The translations under genes were made by a program, and so were the position numbers. A stretch of DNA of 64,000 nt. Source: Elephas maximus indicus (taxonomy: Eukaryota > Chordata > Mammalia > Proboscidea > Elephantidae). The stretch covers positions 55,021,093 to 55,085,092 of the forward strand of contig NC_064821.1 of the NCBI RefSeq assembly GCF_024166365.1, in the 5' to 3' direction. The stretch's first letter is position 1; each line of letters starts with the position of its first letter. A model generated the notes under the pieces. The model did not search any database. It was not told where the DNA came from and worked only from the letters and a program-made list of their open reading frames with translations. Shown piece after piece: positions 32,777 to 43,994 of the stretch.

Positions 32777-33942
32777 CCAGGGGCTGGGTCTGACCACCCA
32801 GCAATGGCCCAGCGCCCAGCCCAACAGGCGAGGGCAGGTGTGGGTGGGCAGATCAGGGGCCGGGACTGCTGCTCAGCCGTCTCTGAAGGGACCACTACTA
32901 AAAACCTAATATCTGTGAATGGAGCAAGTGAGGGATCCCTCGTGGGCCTGGCCTCTGCCTGCTCCCTCCCGCTGTTCTTGGGCCGTGACACCAGCTCAGC
33001 TCCCTGCCTGGCCCTGTCCTCCCTGGCAGTTCCTGCGTCTCTAGCATCTATATCGAGCCCCGAGTACCCTGCTGCCTGCTCCAGCGTTGCTCTCTTGGGG
33101 CCCAGCTCCTGGCTCGAGGGCACTTGCTCCCTGCCCATGTGCCTCCCTTCTCATTGTCCTTTCCACCCCCGTCTCTCTCCCTTGTCACCTCTTGCCACTT
33201 CCAGGCTCTGGGCCTGTGAAGGCTGCCTGCCCCTAACCATCAGATTTCCTGCCTCCTAGGGCCCTGGAGAGTTCCTTCCGGGACCTCAGAAGGGGAAAGG
33301 CCTGGGGGCATCAGAATTGGAAAGAATCATGGCCGCTGGGCAGATTGAAATCCAAGGGGCTTTTCTTTCAGCTCTGCCTCCTTTCTACCTGGATGTGTGT
33401 GTTGTGGGGGAAGATTTCTACCTTGGTGAAGAGACCCAGGCCCCTGGCACCCCATGCTGACATCCAGAGCCCAGATCTCAGGACCCAGCAGGGCAGGGTG
33501 AGGGGACAGCTGTGCCAATCTACCTCACAGGCCCACCCTCTGCCAGGCATGCCACAGGGCCATGGCCAGGGGAGGCTCAAGGGGGCAGCAGCACCACTCC
33601 CCAGTCCCCTCCAAAACAGCCTGAGGGTGCTGGGGCTCCTGAGAGAGTAGGGTCGGAGGAGGAATCAGCCCCTTGATAGGGAAGGCAACCACCACTCCGT
33701 CTTGGTTCTCCGGGAAGCGTCCAGAAAGTGCTTTATGTGTCTTGCATGCACCAGGTGGTGGGGAGCAGAGCGGCCTCGCTCAAGTGGCATCTACCTTGCC
33801 ACCAGCAATGTGACCTCTCCCGCTGTGCCCACCATGAGGAAGCCTAGGGACCCCAGCCCTCCTTGTGCCCATCGCCCGGCAGGCCGTGGCCAAGCTTGCA
33901 CCGCAGGCTCATTCTACTGCAGTTCCCAATGTGCTTGCTCAC

Positions 33943-33985
<43 letters not shown>

Positions 33986-34300
33986 GTCGCTGTGTCGTGA
34001 AACTGTGACTGTCACCCAGCCCAAACAAAAAAGCGGCCCTCGAGGCCACAGGGTTATGCAACTTTCTGTGTGTGTCATGACAGCGTCACTGCTTTTGAAC
34101 TCGGTAACTCTTTGTTTCAGTAAAATGCCTCAAGAGTCCACGAAGCTCCCGTTGTTGGGCTTGCAGAGGTATTATTTTTTTGGCCTTAGAATCTGCAGAA
34201 ATTAGGAGGTCCTAACCCTGGTGCAGCAGCCCTGGCTCTGGATTGCGTTTGCCTTAGCAAATATGTTTATACAGATGAATATAAAGATTTGGCATTTTGC
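32777..34300 (+). other. EFHD2 3' UTR
   Basis: GC-rich, repeat-poor sequence after the stop, typical of a long 3' UTR. It contains a GT microsatellite at 33,943-33,984. No classic AATAAA is present near the end. 'aatataaag' near 34,279 is the best variant signal, followed by a T-rich stretch and a 17-base A run at 34,327-34,343. The 3' boundary is approximate. Confidence 0.55.
33943..33984. repeat. (GT)n microsatellite inside the EFHD2 3' UTR
   Basis: About 20 GT units with a single CG-containing interruption at the left edge. Confidence 0.95.
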
Positions 34301-34589
34301 TTTTTATTTTTTCCTCCCTTCTCGCCAAAAAAAAAAAAAAAAAGCTACTTCTTCATTCAGTGGTACGATTATTTTTTTTAACTAAAATAAGATAAAATTC
34401 TATATTCCTATGTGTGTGTGTTTCTTGTTGGCTCATGGGGGAGGGGAGGGGCTGGGAAAGGAGTGGGCAGGGACGAGGTCCCTGGGGTGCAGGGCAGCAT
34501 TTGCTCAGGGGACTCCTGGGTCATGGCAAAAGCCATAAAGAAGAGGGGAATCTTCGTCACAGAAGAGGTTCGTGTCTGATGCCCACCTG

Positions 34590-34805
34590 CTGTGCCAGAC
34601 ACCAGTCTACACACTTTATGTGCATTAACTCAGGTAACCCTCACAACCAGCCCGTGATAGAGTGCTATTTTTACTCCTCTTTTGGAAATAAGAACCAAAA
34701 GGCCGGAAAGATAAAGCAAGTCTCCCAGAGGCACAGACATGGCAGGTGGGGCGAGCAGGATGCAGCCGAGTCCACAGTCCTTTCCCTTAACAACTGAGCC
34801 ACCCT
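34590..34805 (+). mobile_element. MIR
   Basis: 'ctgtgccagacaccagtcta', 'cattaactcaggtaaccctc' and 'aaagcaagtctcccagaggc' in MIR order. Confidence 0.7.
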
Positions 34806-34924
34806 GCCTCCAGCTTTCACGGTTGGGGGAGTGTCTTCATGGGGCAGTGACATACAGCACAATGGCTGGTAGTGGCACCAGGGGCACAGGGATTCTGGGT
34901 AGATGCACTTTAGAGACCCCCCAG

Positions 34925-35175
34925 CATCCTCCCTGACACACAGACATACCAAGCATCTCAACATACACGGAGGCACCCCCCACCACACAGACACCCCGAG
35001 CATCACACATAGAAATACCCCAAACATCCCACAGAGACACCCCAAGCATCACACTCAGACACCTCAACCATCCTCCCCCACATGAAGACCCCAACCATTG
35101 TACACACACAGACACTCCAGGCACCCCAGCACACACAGACAGCCCAAACTGCCCCACACATTGAGACCCCCTGAG
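34925..35175. repeat. Degenerate minisatellite rich in CACAGACACCCC units
   Basis: Repeated variants of 'cacagacaccccaagcatca' over about 250 bp. It creates a long false open frame on the minus strand (34,837-35,595). Confidence 0.8.
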
Positions 35176-35611
35176 CTGTCTTGAGCAGGCTGGGAAAACA
35201 TCCCAGGGGCAGTGGAGTGACAAGGGAAGAGCAGGGGTCATCAGCAGCACCTCCCTGTGTGGCCTGGGACAGATCACACACCCACTTGATCTCAGTCTCC
35301 CCATTTGCTCTGTGCAAGGGCAGGCTAGGGTCTCAGGGTCTTCCCAGCTCTGGTTCCAGGTAGAGAGCACACCCTTCTCCCAGCTTGCAACTTGAGGGTG
35401 GCAGGAGTTTGGAATTAGACTGGGCATCACTGCCCCCAGGTGGATATGGCTGGTACTACAGCAGCCAGGATGCCCCTTGACTCCTTGCAGTCCCTGCCTC
35501 AGGGAAAGCAGCGTCCTTGAAGTGTATTTCCTGGGGCTCTGGGGAATGCCACCCCCACATGCCACCCAGTGCTGAGATGCCACTATCATTAACACAAGAC
35601 TTTGGGTTAAG

Positions 35612-35777
35612 TGGAAACCCTGGCGGCGTAGCGGTTAAGTGCTACGGCTGCTAACCAAGAGGTTGGCAGTTCAAATCCTCCAGGCGCTCCTTGGAAACTA
35701 TGGGGCAGTTCTACTCTGTCCTACGGGGTCAGTATGAGTCAGAATCGACTCGATGGCAGTGGGTTTTTGGTTTTTTG
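35612..35777 (+). mobile_element. AfroSINE with 8-bp target-site duplication
   Basis: 'tggaaaccctggcggcgtag', 'ggttggcagttcaaatcctc', 'ggggcagttctactctgtcc' and 'cagaatcgactcgatggcag'. GGGTTAAG lies at 35,604-35,611 and 35,778-35,785. Confidence 0.93.
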
Positions 35778-35789
35778 GGGTTAAGCATT

Positions 35790-36157
35790 GCCTTTCACTA
35801 CCCTTCCACAAGGGAAGGACGACATCAGAATCTCAAACGTCCTAGCGGAAAGGTCTCACAACCCAGGGAGAGGATCCTAAAAAAGAAGGGTTTGAATTCA
35901 AGCTCCAGAGTTCCAGCCCAGCTGGCCTGGCGATGGATGTGGGCCTTGAACCCTCAAAATGTGAGAAATGGGCCAGCTGGCCCTATGGTGGAAAAATGAC
36001 TCTGTGCCAGGGCAGTCCATCAACAGGTCTCAGCTGATCAGTGGCTGTCCCCTCAGCCTGCAAAAACCCTCCACCCCCAGACCAGGCGGAGGTGGGGAGG
36101 AATGAAGGAGGCCCACAGTAATTCAGGGACCTACAGGGAGAAAGGGAGATGCTCCTC
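35790..36157. other. Intergenic, no feature recognised
   Basis: No repeat, exon or RNA gene that I can name. Confidence 0.4.
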
Positions 36158-36170
36158 AAAACCCTCCCAG

Positions 36171-36954
36171 CTCTAGGGCTGTGGGGACTATGGTCTCAGA
36201 GAACATGTAGCTCAATTGGCGTAACATAGTTTATGAAGAAAATATTCTACAATCTACTTTGCTGAGTAGTGTCTGGGGTCTTAAAAGTCTGTGAGGAGCC
36301 ATCTAAGATACTCCACTGATCTCACCCCTTCGGGAACAAAGGAGAATGAAGAAAACTGAAGACATGAAGCAAAGATTAGTCCAAAGGATTAATGGACCAC
36401 ATCTACCAGGGCTTCTACCAGACTGAGTCCAGAACAATGAGATGATGCCTAGCTACCACCACTGACTGCTTTGACAGGGATCACAACAGAGGGTCTTAGA
36501 GCTGGAGAAAAATGTAGAACAAAACTCTTAACTCACAAAAAAAAAAAAGACCAGACTTACTGGCCTGACAGAGACTGGAGAAACCCCAAGAGTATGGCCC
36601 CCAGACACCCTTATAGCATAGCAATGAAGTCACTCCTGAGATTCACCCTTCACCCAAAGATTAAACAGGCCCATAAAACAAAACGAGACTAAAGGGGCAC
36701 ACCAGCCCAGGGGCAAGGACTAGAAGGCAGGAGGGGACAAGAAAACTGGTAATAGGGAATCCAAAGTCAAGAAGGGAGTATTGACATGTCGTGGGATTGT
36801 TAACCAATGTTGTAAAATAATATGTGTACTAACTGTTTGACAAGAAAAGAGTTTGTTCTGTAAACCTTCATCTAAAGTACAATAAAAAATAAGCTTCCCA
36901 GCTCTAAATGCTGTATAAACATTCATGGAAAACACAATAAAATGTTATTTTAAA
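36171..36954 (+). mobile_element. 5'-truncated L1 3' UTR with 13-bp target-site duplication
   Basis: The sequence from 'ctctagggctgtggggacta' to 'accttcatctaaagtacaat' matches, in reverse, the 3' UTR of the long L1 at 44.8-45.6 kb. AAAACCCTCCCAG flanks it at 36,158-36,170 and 36,955-36,967. After the L1 AATAAA (about 36,881) there are about 60 extra bases with a second AATAAA before the A-rich tail. Confidence 0.9.
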
Positions 36955-37024
36955 AAAACCCTCCCAGATCTGCATCCTCTCATTCAGCTTTCCCCTCCCT
37001 TAGTCCTGGCTGCGATCACCAAAT

Positions 37025-37225
37025 CCCCAACCCCTCACTGAACCCCCAGCACCTTGCGGAACCCTCCAACGGCTCACTGATCCACCAGCGCCTTGCTGAA
37101 CCCTCAACCCGTCACTGAACACCTAATTCCTCACTGAACCCTCAAACCCTCTCTGAATTCTCAATCTCTCACAGAACTCCCAGCCCCGCTGAATCTTTAA
37201 CTCCTCACTGAGCCCCCAGCCCTTC
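37025..37225. repeat. Degenerate minisatellite (CTCACTGAACCCYCA units)
   Basis: About ten variants of 'cctcactgaacccccagc' at irregular spacing of 20-35 bp. Confidence 0.75.
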
Positions 37226-37229
37226 TCTG

Positions 37230-37975
37230 GTCCCTTTCCCACACACTGAACACCCCTTCTCTCATGGAACGCCTTGCTCCCATCCCCCCATCTCCACTTG
37301 CAGCTGGCTTTGAGGAGAAATCCTGCCAGCCCCTCAGCCCAGCCCCCTCAGTTGGCCTCCTCTGAAGTACAACAGCTGCCACCAGACACTCCTGCCCAGT
37401 GACCAGAAAATTTGGGCCCCAGTCAGTGGCACCTGCTTCACTTCTCAGACTCTCACCCCACCCCTTGCCTTGGCATTGCTTCTCCTGAGGCCCCAGGGCA
37501 CCACCTGCTGCCATCCCACCCCCAGCCTCAGCCCAGGCTCTCTGCTCCCAGCGCCATTTCCAGTACCCGCTGCCAAGCCATCTAGGGTTATTTTTCCACC
37601 ATAATCTGGCTCTGTGTGGCTCAGAGGCTTTGGGTCCCAGTACCTGGGAGGCCCCTCCCCAGACCCTGGCAAGCACTCAGTCCAGAGGGTGGGGCTCTGG
37701 CATCCTCACGCCCTCAAGCCTCTTGATTCACTGTGGACATGTATTCTGTAGGGAAGGGGTCCTTTCTCAACTCACAGCCCAGGACTAATCTCATCTTGTT
37801 CAAAGCTTCCAGCCCCTAGCCTGCCTCTCCAAGAAACACTTATCACCCTGACTGGAGGAAGGCTCACCAGGACGCGGGCTCCCAGCTGGCCTAGCAGGAG
37901 CTTCACCTATGCTGGACCAGGGTCCTGTCATCTCTGTATCCCCAGCTCTAGTGCAAGGTCTTCACACAGCAAGTT
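37230..37975. other. Intergenic, no feature recognised
   Basis: GC-moderate unique sequence. Minus-strand open frames near 37,197-37,676 have no recognisable domain. Confidence 0.4.
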
Positions 37976-37989
37976 CTCAGTAAATGTGG

Positions 37990-38032
37990 GAGGAGTGGAT
38001 GGATGGACGGATGCACGGACGGACGGACGAAT
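37990..38032. repeat. (GGAC/GGAT)n tetranucleotide repeat
   Basis: About ten GGAT/GGAC units. Confidence 0.9.
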
Positions 38033-38039
38033 GAACATA

Positions 38040-38765
38040 TTTGTGTATTACAGTCTTGGGAAACAAAATAGTCACATCTTTAGATACTCAAGCCCACCAT
38101 CCCCCTCCAATCACAGGAAATCCACTCTTCCATGGCTCCACTTTTCAGATATTCACAAACCCTCTGGGGCTGCTTCTTCAGTCTTGGTTACCATAGCCAG
38201 AAATTAGGGTCAGCCAGCCAAGCATCACCGCCATAACCTAGGCAGTGTGGGACATTGGACCATTACCCTTAATCCTCTGGCTGCAGCTGCTGTCTGCACC
38301 AGGGCCACCCTCAACCATGGGTATGCCCAGAGGTGCCCCCCTGCCGGGCCCACACCCAACTACTTGCTCCTAGAGAGAACACCAGGCTCTCCCTGGCTGT
38401 CCCAGGGCACAGCCAAAGCAGCCTCCAGGGCCTAGGAGAAGGCTGTCTCACTGATCCACAGAAAATTCCCCAAAGTCTCAGCCTCTCAGTCACACATAAT
38501 CTTACCTGCAGAGGGACCATGGGCAGGGCCATTCATCCGTCAAGCACAGTGGTCACAGCGGCTGGATCCCACCATACCATTAGGGGCCCAATATAGGGGG
38601 AAATGTAGGAAAATAATGACTATAACCCAGTCTGGATTATATTCATTTTATAGACACAGTCATAAAAGATAATTTGTAATATTTTTCTGAATGTAGAAAG
38701 GAGCCCATGAAGGCAAAAGTGTCCAGGGCGCACAATAGTCATAATGTCCATTTTGACCTAACTAT
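38040..38765. other. Intergenic, no feature recognised
   Basis: Unassigned sequence up to the RTE insertion. Confidence 0.4.
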
Positions 38766-38772
38766 GGCAGTC

Positions 38773-39621
38773 TGAGAAGCTAGGCTATATGAAGAAGAAG
38801 GGAGCATCAGGACTGGAGGAAGACTCATTAATGACCTGCGTTATGCAGATGACCCAACCTTGCTTGCTGAAAATGAAGAAGACTTGAAGCACTAACTGAA
38901 AAAGGTCAAAGACCACAGCCTTCAGTATGAATTACACCACAGCATAAAGAAAACAAAACTCCTCACAACTAGACCAATAAGCAACATCATGATAAATGAA
39001 GAAAAGATGGAAGTTGTCAAGGATTTCATTTTACTTGGATCCATTATCAACACCCATGGAAGCAGAGTCAAGAAATCAAAAAACGCATTGCATTGGGCGA
39101 ATCTGCTGCAAAAGACCTCTTTAAAGTGTTAAAAAGCAAGGATGTCACTACGAGGACTGAGGTACGCCTGACGCAAGCCACAGTGTTTTCAATAACCTCT
39201 TAGACATGCAAAGCTGAAGGATGAATAAAGGAGACCGAAGAAGAACTGATGCCTTTGAGCTATGGTGTTGGCAAAGAATATCGAATATACTAGGGACCGC
39301 CAGAAGAAGGAACAAATCTGTCTTGGAAGAAATACAGCCAGAATACTTCTCAGAGCAAGGATGGTGAGACGTCATCTCACATACTTTGGACATGTTATCA
39401 GGAGGGACCAGTCCCTGGAGAAAGACATCATGCTTGGTAAAGCAGAGGGTCAGCAAAAAAGAGGAAGATCCTCAATGAGATGGACTGACACAGTGGCTGC
39501 AACAACGGGCTCAAGCATAACAATGATTGTGAGGATGGCACAGGACTGGGAAGTGTTTTGTTCTGTTGTACACAAGGCCACTACGAGTCTGAACCAACTC
39601 AATGGTAGCTAACAACAACAA
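38773..39621 (+). mobile_element. 5'-truncated RTE LINE with 7-bp target-site duplication
   Basis: Encodes, with stops, the end of an RTE reverse transcriptase: NDLRYADDPTLLAENEEDLK at the start carries the YADD catalytic motif, followed by the thumb and C-terminal region (IRRDQSLEKDIMLGKAEGQQ). It ends in 'aacaacaacaa'. GGCAGTC flanks it at 38,766-38,772 and 39,622-39,628. RTE/BovB-type elements are common in afrotherians. Confidence 0.92.
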
Positions 39622-39664
39622 GGCAGTCCAGACTCAAGCTTTCTCTTAGTAATCAGATAACAAC

Positions 39665-39862
39665 AACAATAATAACAGCAAACACTTATATAGTACTTAC
39701 CATATGCCAGATACTCCTCCCAACAGCCCTATGAGGCAAGTACCATTTTGATTTCCATTTTACAGACGAAGGAGCAGAAACACAGAGAGGCTGAGTCACT
39801 AGCCTAGGGTCACATAGCCACAAATTGACAGCCCTGTGTTTTCTCTGCTCTGGCGATATCAT
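39665..39862 (+). mobile_element. MIR
   Basis: 'acttatatagtacttaccat', 'ccattttacagacgaaggag', 'gagaggctgagtcactagcc' and 'tagggtcacatagccaca'. Confidence 0.8.
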
Positions 39863-39981
39863 CCAACCCTAAGCAAAGCACTCAACAGCACTTCTTCAGC
39901 AACTGTGGACAGATTTAGGGTGACCTCAGTTTTCTCCAGGGACAATGGTGGTCGCTACTTTATATAAAGGCCTTTACCTGG

Positions 39982-40497
39982 TGTCATGGATTGAATTGTG
40001 TCCACCCAAAATATCAGTCAGCTTGGCTGGGTCATGATTCCCTTGTATGATTGTATGATTGTCTATCATATTATCTTCTGCTGTGATTTCCCTATGTGTT
40101 GTAAAGCCTATTACTACGATATAATAAGATGGATTAGCAGCAGTTATATCGATGAGGTCTACAAGATTAGGTAGTGTCTTAAGCCAATCTTTTTTGCGAT
40201 ATAAAAGAGAGAAGTGAGCAGAGAGACAGGGGGACCTCATACCACCAAGAAAGCAGCGCCGGGAACAGAGCACGTCCCTTGGACCTGAGGCTCCTGCGCT
40301 GAGATGCTCCCAGACAAAGGGAAGTCTGATGACAAGGACCTTCTCTAGAGCCAACAGAGAGTGAAAGCCATTCCCTGGAGCCACCGCCCTGAATTCAAAC
40401 TTCTAGCCTACTGGACTGTGAGAGAATAAACTTCTCTTTGTTAAAGCCATCCACTTATGGTCTTTCTGTTACAGCAGCACTAGATGACTAAGATACA
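39982..40497 (+). mobile_element. MaLR-like solo LTR
   Basis: Starts 'tgtcatggattgaattgtgt' and ends 'gatgactaagataca' (TG...CA). It includes 'gtgagagaataaacttctct', a polyadenylation region typical of these LTRs. There are no internal coding sequences. The family is named by overall order only. Confidence 0.65.
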
Positions 40498-40594
40498 TGG
40501 TAACTGTTTCAGAACAAGGAAGTTCCCCTAAAGCTGACTTAGCTGCTTCAAGAGAAACCAGCAACTTCCCTCCAAAAAAGGGTTTGTTTCTCTG

Positions 40595-41160
40595 TGAACA
40601 TTTGTATTCATTTCCTAGAGCTGCTGTAAAAAGTACCATAAACTGATTAGCTTAAACAGAAATTAATTCTCTCACAGTTCTGGAGGCCAGAAGTCTGAAT
40701 TTGGGGTGTTGGCAGGGCTGTGCTCCCTCTGAAAGCGCTAGGGGAAGAACTTCCCTTGTCTCTCCCACCTGCTGGTTAACTAACCAACTAACCTGTTGCC
40801 GTCGAGTCGATTCTGACTCATAGTGACCCTATAGGACAGAGTAGAACTGCCCATAGGATTTCCAAGGAGCAGCTGGTGGATTTGAACTGCCGATCTTTTG
40901 GTTAGCAGCCGTAGCTCTTAACCACTGAGCCCCAGGCTTTTCTTGGCTTGTGGCAGCATCACTGCAGTCTCTGCCTCCATCTTCATATGGCTGTCCTCCC
41001 CCTATGTCTCTCTGTCTCTGTGTCTCTTCTTATAGGGACACCAGACATATTGGATTAGGGCCCACCCTGCTCCAGTAAGACTTTGTGTAAACTCAACTAA
41101 TTACGTCTCAAAGATGCTCCCTCCAAGTATGTTTTGGAGGGACACACATCCACCCATAAT
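40595..41160 (-). mobile_element. MaLR-like LTR interrupted by an AfroSINE
   Basis: 'ttcatttcctagagctgctg', 'aattaattctctcacagttc' and 'tggaggccagaagtctga' form the left half. After the SINE it resumes with 'ttcttggcttgtggcagc', 'gtctctgcctccatcttca' and 'ttggattagggcccaccctg'. Confidence 0.65.
40788..40938 (-). mobile_element. AfroSINE inside the MaLR-like LTR
   Basis: 'ctgttgccgtcgagtcgatt', 'cctataggacagagtagaac', 'gatttgaactgccgatcttt' and 'ggttagcagccgtagctct'. Confidence 0.92.
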
Positions 41161-41164
41161 AACA

Positions 41165-41186
41165 TTAAAAAAAAAAAAAAAAAAAA
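41165..41186. repeat. Poly-A run
   Basis: About 20 consecutive A, at the end of the MaLR-like segment. Confidence 0.9.
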
Positions 41187-41209
41187 CAGGATGGCTCTCT
41201 TCATCTGGC

Positions 41210-41525
41210 ACTTTGTTCTCTGTGTATTCGTGACTGTTTCTATATTTGTGTACATGTTTAAATGTGTGGCATATGGCTCTGTGTGTGTCTGTGTACAACT
41301 GAAGGCTTTATATGTGAGATGCTGGTGTATGTGCCTGTGTGTAGGGGTGGAAGCCTCTCTCTGCATGTATGCGTGTATGTTTATCTGTGTAGGTATGTAT
41401 GTGTGTATATGTGTGTATGGGTGTAGGTGTGTGTGTATTTGTACAGGGGTGTATGTGAGTGTGTATATGTGTATGTATATGTAGGTATGTGTGTGTGTCT
41501 GCCTGTCCCTGTACATTTGTATATC
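41210..41525. repeat. TG/TATG-rich low-complexity block
   Basis: Imperfect GTGTATGTGTG tracts over about 300 bp, densest at 41,385-41,510. Confidence 0.85.
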
Positions 41526-41529
41526 TGTA

Positions 41530-42735
41530 GGCACATGCACATGGCTGAGATGGGGCACTAAGAAATTTCTGTATCTCTCTGGGTGTAAATCAACAAGCTC
41601 CCACACATGGAAGTCCCGTTAGTCATTTTCCCAGGTTGCTCAAGAGGCATAAAGAAATTGAGTCCCCAAGAGGTTGCCCAAGGTCCGAGGTCATCCAGCA
41701 AGTCACTGATGGAGACAGAAACCAGGAGCCTTGTCTCCTGCCGCCCAGCCCCTGCTACCTCCCAAGACCTGCCCCTGGCTCAGTCCCATATCACTTTGAT
41801 GGTGTCAGTCCCCAGGTCAGGGTGAGCCTTTGCAGGACTTGGCAACCAAAAGTGCTGAGCCTGAGGTGGATTGGGCAGTAGCTGCTGACCCCTCTATCAG
41901 GACCAGCCCGTAAAAAGGACCAGAAGGTCCTACATCCTGAGACCCCCTAGATGCCCCAAGTCTGGGCCTGATGTCATCATGGCAGGGCAGACCGCTGCAC
42001 ACACAGTCATCCCCTGCCTCGGTGTCTTTTTTTTTTTTTATCAAAACTTTTTTGATTTTCTACATTACAAAAATAACATATGCTTGATTTAGAAAAGAAT
42101 TTAAACTTTAAAAAAATACATAATTTAGAATCCTCTTTCACCCCACCCCCACCCCCCGACGACCACCATTGACAGTCGGGAGTGTAGCATTCTGAACTTT
42201 TTGATTGGGAAACCATTCCTAAGGTGACCAGTGGGCCCAGCTTAGAAAACAACTTCCAAGGAAACTGAGGGATGAGTGGAAAGGGAGGAAGAGCAGAGTC
42301 TAGCTGACCAGACCCAAGTCTGGCAAATGAATTAAACCAGAAGCGCCAAGATGGCCGGGGGTCTGGATGGAACTTCTGGGCACACCGTGCTTTGAACTCA
42401 CAGCCAGCGCCATGAATCCAGACCCACCATTCGACCTTGGCATTCAAGTCATGGAACCTTAGGGCTGAAGAAGCCTAATGTCCATGTGGTCATATTGACC
42501 CATTTTAAAGACAAGGAGACTTAGGGGCCTTGCAGGGAGATAACTCAGCTGACTCCAGGTAGGCATTTGGCCAGCCAAGCACCTTCCAGGGTCTGCCTGT
42601 CCCTCATCAGGTCCTGGAGGGCAAGGGGTGCCCTGAGCCCAGGCAATATTAGCTGAATGAGGGCGAAAGAAAAAGAAAAGAAGCAACAGAGACTTAGGAA
42701 GACAGAGAAGGAAGCAGTGTGTCCCAGTAGTTTGA
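41530..42735. other. Intergenic, no gene recognised
   Basis: Contains an AT-rich, A- and T-homopolymer segment near 42,029-42,130 and a C run at 42,140-42,160. Open frames here lack support. Confidence 0.4.
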
Positions 42736-42739
42736 AGCC

Positions 42740-42960
42740 CCTGGCTGGTGTTGCTGTTGATGTTTTGCTGTTGTTATTAGTTGCCATCAAGCTGGCTCTG
42801 GCTCAAGGCAACCTTATGTATAACAGAACAAAACATCGCCCATCCTGCACCATTTTCAAGATCATTGGTATGTTTGTTTCAGCTGTTGTGTTAATGCATC
42901 TCATTTACAGTTTCTCTTGTTTTCACTGACCCTCTACTTCACCAAATATGATGTTTGTAC
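42740..42960 (-). mobile_element. RTE 3'-end fragment
   Basis: 'tgctgttgttattagttgcc', 'taacagaacaaaacatcgcc', 'atcctgcaccattttcaag' and 'ttttcactgaccctctactt' match the reverse of the RTE 3' end seen at 43,422 and 62,105. Confidence 0.8.
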
Positions 42961-42961
42961 C

Positions 42962-43148
42962 AGTGTTAGAAGTGCTGAACTCAAATCCTGGCTCTGCCGC
43001 AATCCAGCTGTGTGACCCTGGATGGTCACTTACCCTCTCTGAGTCTCAGCTTCTTCATCTCTAATGAGCAGATAATAGCATCTCCCTCACGTTGTGAGGA
43101 GAATTAAGTGAGATAATGTAAAAAGTATTGGGTGCCCAATAAACAACT
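42962..43148 (+). mobile_element. MIR
   Basis: 'ctgaactcaaatcctggctc', 'gctgtgtgaccctggatgg', 'ctctgagtctcagcttcttc' and 'tgtgaggagaattaagtgag'. Confidence 0.88.
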
Positions 43149-43200
43149 AAAAAAGAATAAGATGGGAGAGTGAATTGGAGCTCACTCCACCCAGAGTGGT

Positions 43201-43409
43201 GGTGTTGCTGTTGTGTGCCATTGAGTTGATTCTGACTCACAGCAGTCTTATATGACAGAAAAGAACCAGCCCATAGGGTTTCCTGGGCTATAATCTTTAT
43301 AGCGGCAGATCACTATGTCTTTTCTCCAGCAAAGCAGCTGGTGGGTTCAAACTGCCAACCTCTTGGTCAGCAGCCAAGCACTTAACCATTGCACAACAAA
43401 AGTTCCTTT
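43201..43409 (-). mobile_element. AfroSINE flanked by ACCCAGAGTGGT
   Basis: 'gtgttgctgttgtgtgccat', 'tgagttgattctgactcac', 'ggtgggttcaaactgccaac' and 'agcacttaaccattgcacaa'. The 12-mer ACCCAGAGTGGT lies at 43,189-43,200 and 43,410-43,421. Confidence 0.93.
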
Positions 43410-43421
43410 ACCCAGAGTGGT

Positions 43422-43989
43422 TGTTGCTGTTGTCGTCATGATGTTAGATGTCACTGAGTTGGTTCTGACTCATAGCAACCCAATGTACCACAGAACGAAA
43501 CACTGCCTGGTCCTGCTCCATCCTCACAGTCATTGCTATGCTTGAGCTCATTGTTGCAGCCACCATGTCAATCCATCCCATTGAGAGTCTTTCTCTTTTT
43601 CGCTGACCCTCTACTTTACCAGTCATGATGTTCTTCTCCAGGGACTTGTCCCTCCTGACAACATGTCCAGACTGCATGAGACAAAGTCTTGCCATCCTCG
43701 CTTCTATGGAGCATTCTGGCTGTACTTCTTCCAAGAGAGATTTGTTTATTCTTCTGGCAGTCCATGGTATATTCAATATTCTTCAGTGACATCTCAATTC
43801 AAAGGCGTCAATTCTTCTTCTGTCTTTCTTATTCATTGTCCAGCTTTCACATGCATATGAGGTGATTCAAAATACCACTACTTCTGTCAGGCCCCCTTAG
43901 TCCTGAAAGTGACATCTTTGGTTTTTAACACTTTAAAGAGGTCTTTTCCTGCAGATTTGCCCAATGCAATACATGGTTTGATTTCTTTC
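43422..43989 (-). mobile_element. RTE LINE, 3' part (left half of an interrupted element)
   Basis: Reverse of the RTE 3' region: 'ttgctgttgtcgtcatgatg', 'ctggtcctgctccatcctca', 'ctgaccctctactttacc' and 'cagatttgcccaatgcaata'. It breaks off near 'gtttgatttctt'. The rest of the same insertion resumes at 52,578. Confidence 0.9.
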
Positions 43990-43994
43990 TTTCT

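Noticed and set aside
32518-33138. 206-codon minus-strand frame over EFHD2 exon 4 and 3' UTR
   Set aside because: It is antisense to a well-supported exon and has no features of its own.
34837-35595. 252-codon minus-strand open frame
   Set aside because: It runs through the CACAGACACCCC minisatellite and has a low-complexity Cys/Val/Gly composition. No exon signals.
37025-37225. CRISPR-like repeated array
   Set aside because: The units are degenerate with irregular spacing and no constant repeat. This is mammalian DNA, so a minisatellite is the right reading.
41097-41606. 169-codon minus-strand frame rich in His/Thr/Tyr
   Set aside because: It is a translation of the TG-rich low-complexity block and the poly-A run.
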